A stretch of DNA of 64,000 nt from Fischerella sp. PCC 9605 (lineage in GTDB: Bacteria > Cyanobacteriota > Cyanobacteriia > Cyanobacteriales > Nostocaceae). Under the pieces are notes generated by a model. It was not told the DNA's origin and did not search any database. It worked only from the letters and a program-made list of their open reading frames with translations. Location of the stretch: positions 206,528 to 270,527 of the forward strand of contig NZ_KI912152.1 of NCBI RefSeq assembly GCF_000517105.1, in the 5' to 3' direction. The position numbers and the translations under genes were made by a program. This document shows positions 51,421 to 59,390 of this stretch, piece by piece (within the stretch, counting starts at the first letter, position 1; each line of letters begins with the position of its first letter).

Positions 51421-52590
51421 ATGACTCAAATAGTATTGATTGACAAAGAAGTCACTAATGAGAAAGAACTCACTATCGCTAGTAATATTATTTGGAAGCT
51501 TGAGAAAAATCAATTGACCGATGCTATATTACTGTTTGACAAACTTACAGATAGCAAGAAGTTTCCTAAGGATTGGATTCAAGCAACAGAATATGCCTTG
51601 AGGACCGAAGATTGGGCTGCATTATCTGAAAGTTTTATTAGGAAAGAGTTTATCGGATCAGAGGGCTACTTTCTGATCATTGCTCCCCATAAACTTTGTC
51701 GGGAACAAGGAGAGACTGTTGAGTTAAGTGCTCTTTTAGGTAAGGTGATACCTATAAATTCAATGCCATTCAAGCAAGTGGAAGAGCAAGCAATCAACGT
51801 CTTTGGGAGACTGTTACAACCAATTACAGAAGTAATTCCATGTATATGTCTTTGCTCTTGTAACCACTTTAATTATGAAAATAGTGAAGCCTTCATTGTA
51901 CCAGAATCATGGGCGATTCCTGGCAGTTTGGAAGGACCAATCATTAACAACATGACGCAACACCGAAAGCGATTTCATCAGCTTGTTCAAAAAAACATTC
52001 CTTCTATTTTTGAGCCTGAAACAGCTAACCTCCTATTGGATTCTCTAGCAGATGAAGCTGTAGGTTTACAGCGTCAACACATTGAGTACCAGTACCATGA
52101 TGCTGGTCATGCAACAGGTTTAGGAATTAGACGTAAAGTACAAGATAACTTGTTGCTTACCTACTGGTGTGCTGCTATCGAGGAATGGAGAGCGGATAGT
52201 GTAGAGTTCGATTTAGCACACCGGACACTGCCAATAGAAGAAGTCGGAAAGCTCATAGCTGCAAACTTTTGCCTCCGTTTTGGTATAGATGCTCAACGCT
52301 GGGGTGGTAGTGATTTTGATTCTCATGCAACATCCTGTTTGCTGACTCTAGAGTATCTTTTTAGCAGTGGAGCCTTGTGCATTAAACAAGGTCAGCTCGC
52401 TCTGCGCAACCCAAATTATCAAAGTTTAGCTAAAGCAGTAGAAATACAGCGTGCAGAAGCTGTCTGTCTGACACAAGAAGAGTTATCTCTTGAACACCTT
52501 ACAGGGATTGTTGGTCTTTATCAGTCAATTAAAGTGCATAAATCCACTAAAGAGATTTTTCGGGAGTTCGTAATTTTACCCTGTCAATAA
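51421..52590 (+). CDS. Unrecognised protein with H-x3-H...E metal-site-like motif
   Basis: 389 residues. N-terminal half: DAILLFDKLTDSKKFPKDWI, LIIAPHKLCREQGETVELSA, CICLCSCNHFNYENSEAF. C-terminal half: LADEAVGLQRQHIEYQYHDA, GHATGLGIRRKVQDNLLLTY, WCAAIEEWRADSVEFDLAHR. The ordered residues H-D-A-G-H, E-E-W-R-A-D suggest a metallo-hydrolase- or oxygenase-like site. No family name can be given with confidence; similar uncharacterised genes occur, from memory, in actinobacterial clusters beside DUF6190 and diiron oxidases. Probably the dedicated enzyme of the pathway. Confidence 0.6.
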   Translation: MTQIVLIDKEVTNEKELTIASNIIWKLEKNQLTDAILLFDKLTDSKKFPKDWIQATEYALRTEDWAALSESFIRKEFIGSEGYFLIIAPHKLCREQGETVELSALLGKVIPINSMPFKQVEEQAINVFGRLLQPITEVIPCICLCSCNHFNYENSEAFIVPESWAIPGSLEGPIINNMTQHRKRFHQLVQKNIPSIFEPETANLLLDSLADEAVGLQRQHIEYQYHDAGHATGLGIRRKVQDNLLLTYWCAAIEEWRADSVEFDLAHRTLPIEEVGKLIAANFCLRFGIDAQRWGGSDFDSHATSCLLTLEYLFSSGALCIKQGQLALRNPNYQSLAKAVEIQRAEAVCLTQEELSLEHLTGIVGLYQSIKVHKSTKEIFREFVILPCQ

Positions 52591-52600
52591 ATCGGGGCAG

Positions 52601-52738
52601 ATGTTATTTACCTACTTGCATTTAGCGGCTAATAGGAAATTGACTGAACATTTAATTGATTGTGGAGTAACAGCGAGCACCTACGAAACTGTGGAAAACC
52701 CAGCTAGTAACAAACTACATGAGGGTAGGCCAGCTTAG
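52601..52738 (+). pseudogene. Alanine dehydrogenase fragment
   Basis: 45 codons, MLFTYLHLAANRKLTEHLID then CGVTASTYETVENPASNK. This is the N-terminal block of alanine dehydrogenase (F-T-Y-L-H-L-A-A...G-V-T-A-I-A-Y-E-T-V-E). The rest of the gene is missing, so it is a relic. Confidence 0.65.
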
Positions 52739-52890
52739 CTTAACTCCTGCTCAATTTACTTAATTATCAAAGTATGTGCGATTAAGAATAGTCGCCAAGT
52801 TGTATTAGAGAAGATATCAAAGTCTTGTGTCATGTATAAAGAACTGTAACTAATAGTTGCAAGTGTAAATACATAAGATTAGTCTTAATT

Positions 52891-52908
52891 TAGTTGCAAA
52901 TGCAATTA
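52891..52908. promoter_or_regulatory. TTGC/GCAA dyad upstream of the GST gene
   Basis: TAGTTGCAAATGCAATTA, the same dyad as upstream of the MarR/YqjG-type pair at 44032-44049. It lies about 160 bases before the GST start at 53068, so this gene may belong to the same MarR regulon. Confidence 0.6.
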
Positions 52909-53067
52909 GTTTTACTGTAACAACAATTTCATCATACAAACATTACTAGGCAATTCAGCCGTAGTAAGGGTGTATAGCTTACGCGTCTACTGCTTTTCAG
53001 TGTTACATGTTATAGATTGCAGGTCGATATTAATCCTATTTGAGCTACGCAACAAGAGTTTGGAACA

Positions 53068-53739
53068 ATGCAAATTCCGAAATTGAAGTTAATCAGCCAC
53101 AACCTTTGCCCCTATGTTCAGCGAGCGGTGATTGTGTTGCTGGAAAAAGACATTTCTTATCAAAGGGAGTACATCGAGCTTTCAAACAAACCTGCTTGGT
53201 TTTTGCAAATTTCACCCCTGGGTAAAGTTCCTGTTCTGCTAGTTGATGATGAAGTATTGTTCGAGTCCGCCGTTATTTGTGAATATCTGGATGAGATTAC
53301 CTCCGGTTCTCTTCATCCCGCCGATTCGTTCACAAAAGCTAAACACCGTTCTTGGATTGAGTTTGGCTCTAGCATTCTCAATAGCATTGCTGGTTTTTAT
53401 AACGCAAAGGAACAGAACCTGTTTGAAGCCAAGACACAAGAAATAACTCAAAAGTTTCAAACCTTAGAGGTGCAATTGCTGCAAGGCCCCTTTTTCGGCG
53501 GCAAAAATTTTTCACTGGTTGATGCTGTTTATGGACCAATTTTCAGGTACTTCACTGTATTTGAGCAGTACAAAGACTTTGGCTTCTTTTCACAAACTCC
53601 TAAAGTTATGACTTGGCGTCTGAGATTACTGGAGCGTTCGTCTGTTGTTAATGCAGTGTTGCCAAACTATCCCCAGCTTTTACATGAGTTCTTGTTAAAC
53701 AGAGGTTCTTTCCTTTCACAAATTATTCAAGCAGTGTAA
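53068..53739 (+). CDS. Glutathione S-transferase
   Basis: 223 residues. Thioredoxin-like N-domain: LKLISHNLCPYVQRAVIVLL (catalytic C-P-Y), KPAWFLQISPLGKVPVLLVD (cis-Pro), VLFESAVICEYLDEI (Glu-Ser for glutathione). The helical C-domain contains NFSLVDAVYGPIFRYFTVFE. It resembles omega/dehydroascorbate-reductase-like GSTs. Preceded by the dyad at 52891 and closes the region around the putative pathway. Confidence 0.9.
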   Translation: MQIPKLKLISHNLCPYVQRAVIVLLEKDISYQREYIELSNKPAWFLQISPLGKVPVLLVDDEVLFESAVICEYLDEITSGSLHPADSFTKAKHRSWIEFGSSILNSIAGFYNAKEQNLFEAKTQEITQKFQTLEVQLLQGPFFGGKNFSLVDAVYGPIFRYFTVFEQYKDFGFFSQTPKVMTWRLRLLERSSVVNAVLPNYPQLLHEFLLNRGSFLSQIIQAV

Positions 53740-54159
53740 TCATGAAATTTTTATGAAGTTACTGATTGATGGTGTTTGGTATTCAAAGCTTCCAGAAGGT
53801 CTATCTCCTGTGACAAAGTTGACAGGTGCGGCGAAATTCCCACGACCATCGTTACGAAGAATCGAAACTGTGTCGTCTGTAGAATTGGCAGTTACCAAAT
53901 CAATGTCGCCATCACCGTCCAAATCGCCAGCCCTGACTGAAGGCCCTATACCAGTTGTAAGGCTGACGGGTGCAGTGAAGGTTCCATTCCCATTGTTGCG
54001 AAGTACCGAAATTTGATTGCCAGTATCAGGATTGACACTGCTTGGATCTCTTTGGGAGTTTGCCACAACTAAATCCTGATCTCCATCCCCATCCATATCA
54101 GCAGCCACTATACCGAAGGGAGCCTGGTTGGCTGGATAATCTGTACGATTGAAAGTCAT
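53740..54159 (-). CDS. FG-GAP/VCBS-repeat protein, probable fragment
   Basis: 139 residues with two FG-GAP-like repeats: FGIVAADMDGDGDQDLVVAN, ISVLRNNGNGTFTAP, SVRAGDLDGDGDIDLVTAN, VSILRNDGRGNFAAPVNF. D-x-D-G-D-x-D loops bind Ca2+ as in integrin-like beta-propellers. Full members have about seven repeats and a signal peptide; neither is present. The 5' side ends close to the palindromic element at 54174. Likely a truncated gene. Confidence 0.65.
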   Translation of the reverse strand: MTFNRTDYPANQAPFGIVAADMDGDGDQDLVVANSQRDPSSVNPDTGNQISVLRNNGNGTFTAPVSLTTGIGPSVRAGDLDGDGDIDLVTANSTDDTVSILRNDGRGNFAAPVNFVTGDRPSGSFEYQTPSISNFIKIS

Positions 54160-54173
54160 CTCACTTGACCCCT

Positions 54174-54250
54174 AAAAAATGGGCAGGCTTGAAACCCATT
54201 GATTGATCTGTGAACCGACGAGATATCTCGTCGAAGCCTGCCCATTTTTT
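54174..54250. repeat. 77-bp nested palindromic element
   Basis: Perfect 17-base arms AAAAAATGGGCAGGCTT (54174-54190) and complement (54234-54250), enclosing an 18-base palindrome CGACGAGATATCTCGTCG (54216-54233). Shares its TGGGCAGGCTT arms with 37571-37644. Confidence 0.75.
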
Positions 54251-54340
54251 CTCGTGTTGGTCTCTCATGGTAGAGCATCCTAGTTAAATATACTCAATTG
54301 TACTCCTTTAGATATACGCCATTCATCTTTGATGTAGAAT

Positions 54341-54393
54341 GCGCGATCGCGCTTTGTTGCGGACTGTGGTTTTTCTGATGCATGACACTCGTA
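54341..54393. repeat. Dispersed repeat, copy E (right half)
   Basis: GCGCGATCGCGCTTTGTTGC, GGACTGTGGTTTTTCTGATG, CATGACACTCG, as in copies at 33871-33918 and 57088-57136. Followed by a G-rich tract. No gene is supported in 54251-54681. Confidence 0.6.
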
Positions 54394-54681
54394 GCGGCAG
54401 GGAGCAGGGTGCGGGGAGAAAAGGCATGGGGGAAGGGAGCAAGGCGCTGTTTTGATGGGCTCGAGCCTTGAACGAAAAAAGCGCTCGCTCGCGCCCGCAG
54501 TTGCAATTGCAATCGAATCGAGTGAATCGTTAAAATAGTAACCCCACGAGATGTGCAACGCCGTAAGTAAATAAAGGTTAAGAGAGTAAAAAAAGGGACT
54601 ATTCGACCGAGAGAATACGGACGACGATCTCAACCAGAGTCAGAAGCGTTGTCAATAGAAGTGAGGAACTACATTCTATGG

Positions 54682-55017
54682 CTACCGCATGGCTTCTAGA
54701 AAGCGGTAGTCGTGCATCCAACCTTCCTTTTCGTAGTCGCTCAGCACGGCGATCCGACCCGTACTCAAAAACGCCAGCTTGAAAATTTCCCACTGCTCGT
54801 CGGTGATCTCACCCACCTGCGAGGTGACGCCTCCCTCCTCCCAGATAATCGTCACTTCTCTGCCTCCGGCAATCTCGAAGTTCCCTAAGCGGGTAACCCG
54901 ACCGAAATGCCACTCGAACTTAGCCCCGGCTTGTTTAGCCTGAGCCGCCTCGAGCCCCTCGGCGCTGGATTGAAGAGTTTGGTCTCCCTCATTTGCTAAT
55001 GATTTTTCCTGTGTCAT
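54682..55017 (-). CDS. Hypothetical protein
   Basis: 111 residues. N-terminal Gln/Glu/Ala-rich stretch (LANEGDQTLQSSAEGLEAAQ), then a compact beta-rich part FEWHFGRVTRLGNFEIAGG, ITDEQWEIFKLAFLSTGRIA and EGWMHDYRFLEAM. Composition is G+C-richer than neighbours. Resembles small conserved cyanobacterial proteins; no function known to me. Confidence 0.6.
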   Translation of the reverse strand: MTQEKSLANEGDQTLQSSAEGLEAAQAKQAGAKFEWHFGRVTRLGNFEIAGGREVTIIWEEGGVTSQVGEITDEQWEIFKLAFLSTGRIAVLSDYEKEGWMHDYRFLEAMR

Positions 55018-55247
55018 TACTTAGCCTTGCTTTAGTTAATTCTGCCAAAGGGCAATTTTATCTGCGGTTCGAGTTCAACTATTTGATACCACCCACGGCT
55101 CATGTCGGGTTTTGTTTTTGGTAACGGGGTGAAATGAGCAGTAGAGCAGAAAGTTACGTTAAAGACATGATGAACCAGTCTCATCTGCCTGCACATAACC
55201 CCTATATAGAAGCCAGGAGTCGATGTGCAGGTTAGGCCTTTCCAAGA

Positions 55248-55345
55248 AATAAAATGCCCCGCCGTATTAAATATATTTTGGCGCCCGCCCAAGTATGAAC
55301 GGCGCTTTCGCCTCTTAGGCGAAAGCGACGGCGGGGCATTTTATT
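55248..55345. repeat. 98-bp nested palindromic element
   Basis: Perfect 17-base arms AATAAAATGCCCCGCCG (55248-55264) and complement (55329-55345), with an inner hairpin CGCTTTCGCCT/AGGCGAAAGCG (55303-55327). A decayed relative is at 37665-37765. Confidence 0.75.
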
Positions 55346-55409
55346 ATTTGGAGATCCCTTAGAGAAGCCCTCATCCCTAAGACTCTAGGTGAGATTTTTG
55401 TTTCAAAGC

Positions 55410-55712
55410 TTAGTAGCGATTACGGGAGCCGCCGTAGCTTCCCCGTCCACCCCCAAAAGAACTCCTATTTTCTTTAGGTTTAGCCTTATTAACTTTCAGG
55501 TCACGTTCCATCCACTCAGCACCATCAAGTGCTTCAATTGCAGCTGTTTCTTCCGCATCCGTATCCATTTCCACAAAACCAAAACCGCGTAAACGACCTG
55601 TTTCACGGTCAGTAGGTAGTTGAATTCGCTTTACAGAACCATATTCTGCAAAAACGGCATTCAGACTATCTTCTGTAATTTCATAAGAAAGATTGCCTAC
55701 ATAAATTGACAT
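55410..55712 (-). CDS. RRM RNA-binding protein (Rbp family)
   Basis: 100 residues: one RRM with RNP2 SIYVGNLSYEI and RNP1 LRGFGFVEMDT, then a short Gly/Arg/Ser tail (SSFGGGRGSYGGSRNRY). This is the cyanobacterial Rbp type, often cold-inducible and able to bind mRNAs for localisation or stability. Shine-Dalgarno GGAGA lies six bases before the ATG and is part of an inverted repeat (55719-55760), suggesting leader-mediated control. Confidence 0.94.
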   Translation of the reverse strand: MSIYVGNLSYEITEDSLNAVFAEYGSVKRIQLPTDRETGRLRGFGFVEMDTDAEETAAIEALDGAEWMERDLKVNKAKPKENRSSFGGGRGSYGGSRNRY

Positions 55713-55760
55713 AGATTGTCTCCGAAATCATAATTGTGTAGAGATTGTAGGTTTCGGAGA
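55713..55760 (-). promoter_or_regulatory. Leader hairpin sequestering the Rbp Shine-Dalgarno
   Basis: In the minus-strand mRNA, TCTCCGAAA (55760-55752) can pair perfectly over nine bases with TTTCGGAGA (55727-55719); the second arm contains the ribosome-binding site GGAGA. Loop is 24 bases. This is the geometry of a temperature- or protein-controlled 5' leader. Confidence 0.6.
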
Positions 55761-57501
55761 AAAGTCTGTAAATAACAAAGAGAAAAGCCCATCAATACTA
55801 AAAACAAACGCGATCACCGAATTAACTCTCACTTATCAGTATGACATAGCCAACAATTCTCACCTGATAGTTGCAAAAACTGTCATATAAAGTTAGGTAA
55901 GCAATTTATAACTAAGTAGAAGTTGGTAAGTTGCAATTTAAGCAGATATCAATCTCCACAAATGTCATATATTTTTAACCAGCTCACTTTTTACAAGACT
56001 GTATGCAAATAGATGTCTTGTTTCATAGTTTGAGTACATATCTTAAATACAAAATCAAGTGAACGTTCTATTACCCCTCAACCGCAAACCGCCGCATCAT
56101 CTCCCGCAACTCCACAGCCTCCCCCTGACGGCGTATAAACGACCTCTTGTGAGGAGTGCGATCGCGCTTTGCTTATGCTGGTCGGTCACGCCTAAGTCTT
56201 GCCGCTGCGCTCTGAGCGTTGCTGTTGGGTGCGGTAGCGTTCCCCTGCCTGTCCCCGCTAAAAAATTAGAGTTGCAATAGCGCTTTACAGGGTTTTCGTA
56301 TGATTAGAAGGATTATAGGGAAACGGCAGGAGATCAACCGTTTCCACGGTTGGAGTATTTTTGAACAAGCCGCGCATACAATGTCACAAGCCGTCTGTAT
56401 GCCTTTATAGAAGCTGTATGCGCTTGTTGTGCCTGTATGTACAAGCAAAAGAGTTCAGTCTTACTCTTTTCTCTAGTGTTAATGAGTACAACTAAGTCGC
56501 AGACTTGTGTATGGTACTTTTGAAAGTTACAGTACTCTGTGATAAACTCAATAAACTCACGAGAAACATAACTAATATCTTGACAGCAGTTGAAACACAT
56601 AAGTAATTTAGGGAGCAAGGATTGTTACAAACTAACAACCCTTGTTCCCTAAAACATCTTTCGTCAGAGACAGTACAAAATAAGGTTTTCTGTAAATCTA
56701 GCTACATTTGACACCGTCTTTTGGCTTCCTTGCCCAAAGACGGTGTGATCAAATCCTTCCTCAAGTGGTTTATATGGGTTGTAGTTTGACAGGCATTGAA
56801 AGTTTGATTGTTCGACCAGACACAGCGATCGCCCTGTAGGGCAGGGCTACCTTGTGTGGTAATCGCTTTGCGAGGCGGCAAAATGCTGACGATAATCCTA
56901 TATGTGCCAGTGACTTTAAGAGTTTATTTTAAATGTACGCCATCTGATCGCTACTGTTGGTTTGGAGTGAGTAACCAGTTTGCTACCAGGTGAACACCAA
57001 CAGCCCAGAAGAGGCAATCATCCGGTAATTGTTGAGTTTTGGTCATACCACTAACCCCATCGGGAGCGGCGGGTGCCGGCATCCCCTGGCGCGATCGCGC
57101 TTTGTTGCGGACTGTGGTTTTTCTGATGCGGGACACGTGCCATGATTGTTTTAGACCTTTTGTAGGGGTAGTGGGCACGTAGCAGCAAAAAACGGCAAAG
57201 TAGTACAATTGTGCTTTTCTAAAGACCTTCAAACCTGTATTCAGTAGTTCCAGTAGAGTCGCTTCTTTCATCAAACTGGATAATCTGTCATCGACAGAAG
57301 CTAGAGCCGAAATGCTGGCTGGATAAAACTTTTAATCTGACGCAAGCCGTTTTTAGTCGCTTCGTGCCCATTACCCCTATCTGGAATAAACAGGATAAGA
57401 AAGAATTCGTCCAAATCAAAATGGGTGCGGATGCCGTAGCTAGGGCTGACCTACGCTAAAATTAAAACGGTTTAATCAAGGCATGAGTAGGGAATTGAAC
57501 A
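55761..57501. other. Long gene-poor region with hairpins and repeat relics
   Basis: 1.7 kb without a firm gene. Contains a tail-only copy of the repeated plasmid ORF (56083-56160, minus: VVYTP...VELREMMRRF), a hairpin AGGGAGCAAGG/CCTTGTTCCCT around 56610-56652, a second hairpin ACACCGTCTTT/AAAGACGGTGT at 56711-56746, and the sequence at 56771-56840 shared with 39003-39070. A minus-strand frame at 56334-56618 (94 residues, Cys-rich start) lacks any known motif and is not called. Confidence 0.45.
56988..57136. repeat. Dispersed repeat, copy F (full length)
   Basis: Holds both halves: ACACCAACAGCCCAGAAGAG, GCAATCATCCGGTAATTGTT, GTCATACCACTAACCCCATC, GGCATCCCCTGGCGCGATCG, TTGTTGCGGACTGTGGTTTT, TCTGATGCGGGACACG. 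About 150 bases; useful as the family reference. Confidence 0.7.
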
Positions 57502-57906
57502 ATGGCAACAGAGACAGTGACTCTTCAAATCCCAGAAATACTCTATCAGCGTTTAGTCAATACTGCCCACGCGCAACGTCGCCCCATTGAAGAGGTAATA
57601 GTTCATGCTTTGCAAGTAGGTAGTCCTCCGGAATGGGATGATGTACCAGAGGAATTCCAAGCTGACCTTGCGGCTTTAGATAAACTAGATGACAATAGCT
57701 TGTGGCAAATTGTCCGCAGTCGCAAAACAGCAGAGCAAATGGAGCGATACAACTTTCTGCTAGAGCGTAACTCTAGTGGTAACATTACAGATGCAGAACA
57801 ATTGGAACTAATAAAACTGCGTCACGAAGCTGACTGTTTTATGCTTTGTAAAGCCCAAGCTGCTGTGTTACTCCGTTGGCGAGGACATCATGTGCCGACT
57901 CCTTAA
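57502..57906 (+). CDS. Antitoxin-like hypothetical protein
   Basis: 134 residues. N-terminus TETVTLQIPEILYQRLVNTA, HAQRRPIEEVIVHALQ has the strand-helix-helix look of ribbon-helix-helix proteins. The remainder is helical, ending LRHEADCFMLCKAQAAVLLR and GHHVPTP. This type is widespread in cyanobacteria next to small nuclease-like genes. It is followed by an HNH gene after 6 bases, so an antitoxin/toxin-like or regulator/nuclease pair is plausible. Confidence 0.7.
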   Translation: MATETVTLQIPEILYQRLVNTAHAQRRPIEEVIVHALQVGSPPEWDDVPEEFQADLAALDKLDDNSLWQIVRSRKTAEQMERYNFLLERNSSGNITDAEQLELIKLRHEADCFMLCKAQAAVLLRWRGHHVPTP

Positions 57907-57912
57907 ATAGTT

Positions 57913-58338
57913 GTGTCTAAATATATTCCTGAAAGCTTACGAAATCAAATAGCTGCTAGCGATAAAGGACGTTGCTGTTATTGCTTAACTACTGAAGCCA
58001 ATAGCGGCATTCCCATGACCCATGACCATATTCAACCCCGCTCAAAAGGTGGAGAAACTACCTTTGAAAATCTTTGTTTGGCTTGTCGATCTTGCAATGA
58101 ATTTAAAGCTGATTCAACCGAAGCTATAGACCCTTTAACTGGGGAAACAACACCCCTGTTTAATCCGCGTACACAGAGATGGTCTGACCATTTTACTTGG
58201 AGTTCTGATGCTACAAAAGTTGAAGGTTTAACTACTATTGGTAGGGCTACAATTGTTTGCCTGCGAATGAATAATCCAGTAATAGTTGTTGCACGACGAC
58301 GTTGGACAATTAGTGGTTGGCATCCTCCTGATGATTGA
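57913..58338 (+). CDS. HNH endonuclease
   Basis: 141 residues from a GTG. HNH/zinc pattern: CCYCLTTEANSGIPMTHDHI (C-x2-C, then H-D-H), QPRSKGGETTFENLCLACRS, CNEFKA (C-x2-C). These are the four zinc cysteines and catalytic D-H plus N of HNH nucleases. Six bases after the antitoxin-like gene, thus co-transcribed. Similar cyanobacterial pairs are frequent; function not established. Confidence 0.88.
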   Translation: MSKYIPESLRNQIAASDKGRCCYCLTTEANSGIPMTHDHIQPRSKGGETTFENLCLACRSCNEFKADSTEAIDPLTGETTPLFNPRTQRWSDHFTWSSDATKVEGLTTIGRATIVCLRMNNPVIVVARRRWTISGWHPPDD

Positions 58339-58560
58339 CCAGAATAAAATTTAGGTGTAGGGTACGCTAATTCCGAATAATATCAAATTTAGAATAATAG
58401 GCTTATTTTAACATTTATACTTTTGTGAAGCCGAAAGTCTTTGTGTTGGGTTGTGCTTACCTACACACAGAAAAATCAACTTAAACTAAAATCAAAATGA
58501 CTTGCTCGCTTTACTGGTGGATATTGTGAACATGTTTGAATTTCAGCAAAGGGCTAGCCG

Positions 58561-58623
58561 ATGAGCGAAGTAGATATCCTGGGGATTGATTTAGGGACAA
58601 CCAATTCTGCGATCGCACTGTAG
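58561..58623 (+). pseudogene. DnaK/Hsp70 N-terminal relic
   Basis: MSEVDILGIDLGTTNSAIAL-stop: the first strand and phosphate loop (G-I-D-L-G-T-T-N-S) of an Hsp70-type chaperone, ended where the repeat GCGATCGCACTGTAGGGC begins. Only 20 codons remain. The rest of 58339-59390 has no supported gene. Confidence 0.6.
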
Positions 58624-59040
58624 GGCTACCTTGCGCGGTAATCGCTTTGCTCCCATACTGACCGCACTTGCATCGAAAGTATATTAATAAAAAAAACCCG
58701 CTCGTCGTTTTTCCAGGTAAGCACGGAAGTAGCCTCATACAGATAGTACTAGCACGATCGCGCCTATGCCCAACCCCTTAGTAGATTGATCGGTCGTGGT
58801 GAAGCGATTTTAAAAAGTCAGCGTACGCTCAAGGCATCAAGATTCGCTGATTGTAATATGGGAATATATAAGGAAATGCTTATACTGAACCACAATCAAT
58901 TTCTTGTGTCCTTTTGGGAATATTTCTGCATTGAGCTTTTGTTGCAATTGATGAATTAGCTAGCAAAGAGACGAATCTTTTTCGGAACTAGCTATTAAGG
59001 AGCTGTATTTAACTATATACCGAATCATCTATACAGAAAC

Positions 59041-59114
59041 TGGGGCATTGAATCTATGAAGCCCCATGCAAATATCTCTAAACTGCTCCTGAGTTTGTAA
59101 CAAGGGAGCAGTTT
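59041..59114. terminator. Two consecutive hairpins
   Basis: TGGGGC/GCCCCA (59041-59066) and AAACTGCTCC/GGAGCAGTTT (59080-59114), the latter followed by TGTATTC. Terminator-like stems upstream of the gene at 59391, though no intact gene ends here. Confidence 0.4.
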
Positions 59115-59390
59115 TGTATTCACACTCAGCAACGCCTTGCCGATTCCATGTATTCCGCGCCAAGGTGGAATCAATGATTGTAGCTCTTGATTCTACAAAA
59201 ATACCCTTTGGTGTATGCAGGACTGTTGTGCCATTCGACTATCATGCTAGATTATCAGACTATATAGGTGTTGAGCCGAAAATTACAAACATCTCGGCTC
59301 AACACCATATTTGGGTTTGGTGGGTTCAGAACGATTCACGATTGGAAAGAACAAGAAATCTAAATAACTATTAACTAATGTCCTAAAAAG

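Noticed and set aside
56334-56618. 94-residue minus-strand frame with a Cys-containing start
   Set aside because: TTG start, no motif, no neighbour support; it lies between hairpins in repeat-rich DNA.
59114-59374. 86-residue plus-strand frame upstream of the AlbA_2-like gene
   Set aside because: TTG start immediately after hairpins, no recognisable domain, composition not clearly coding.
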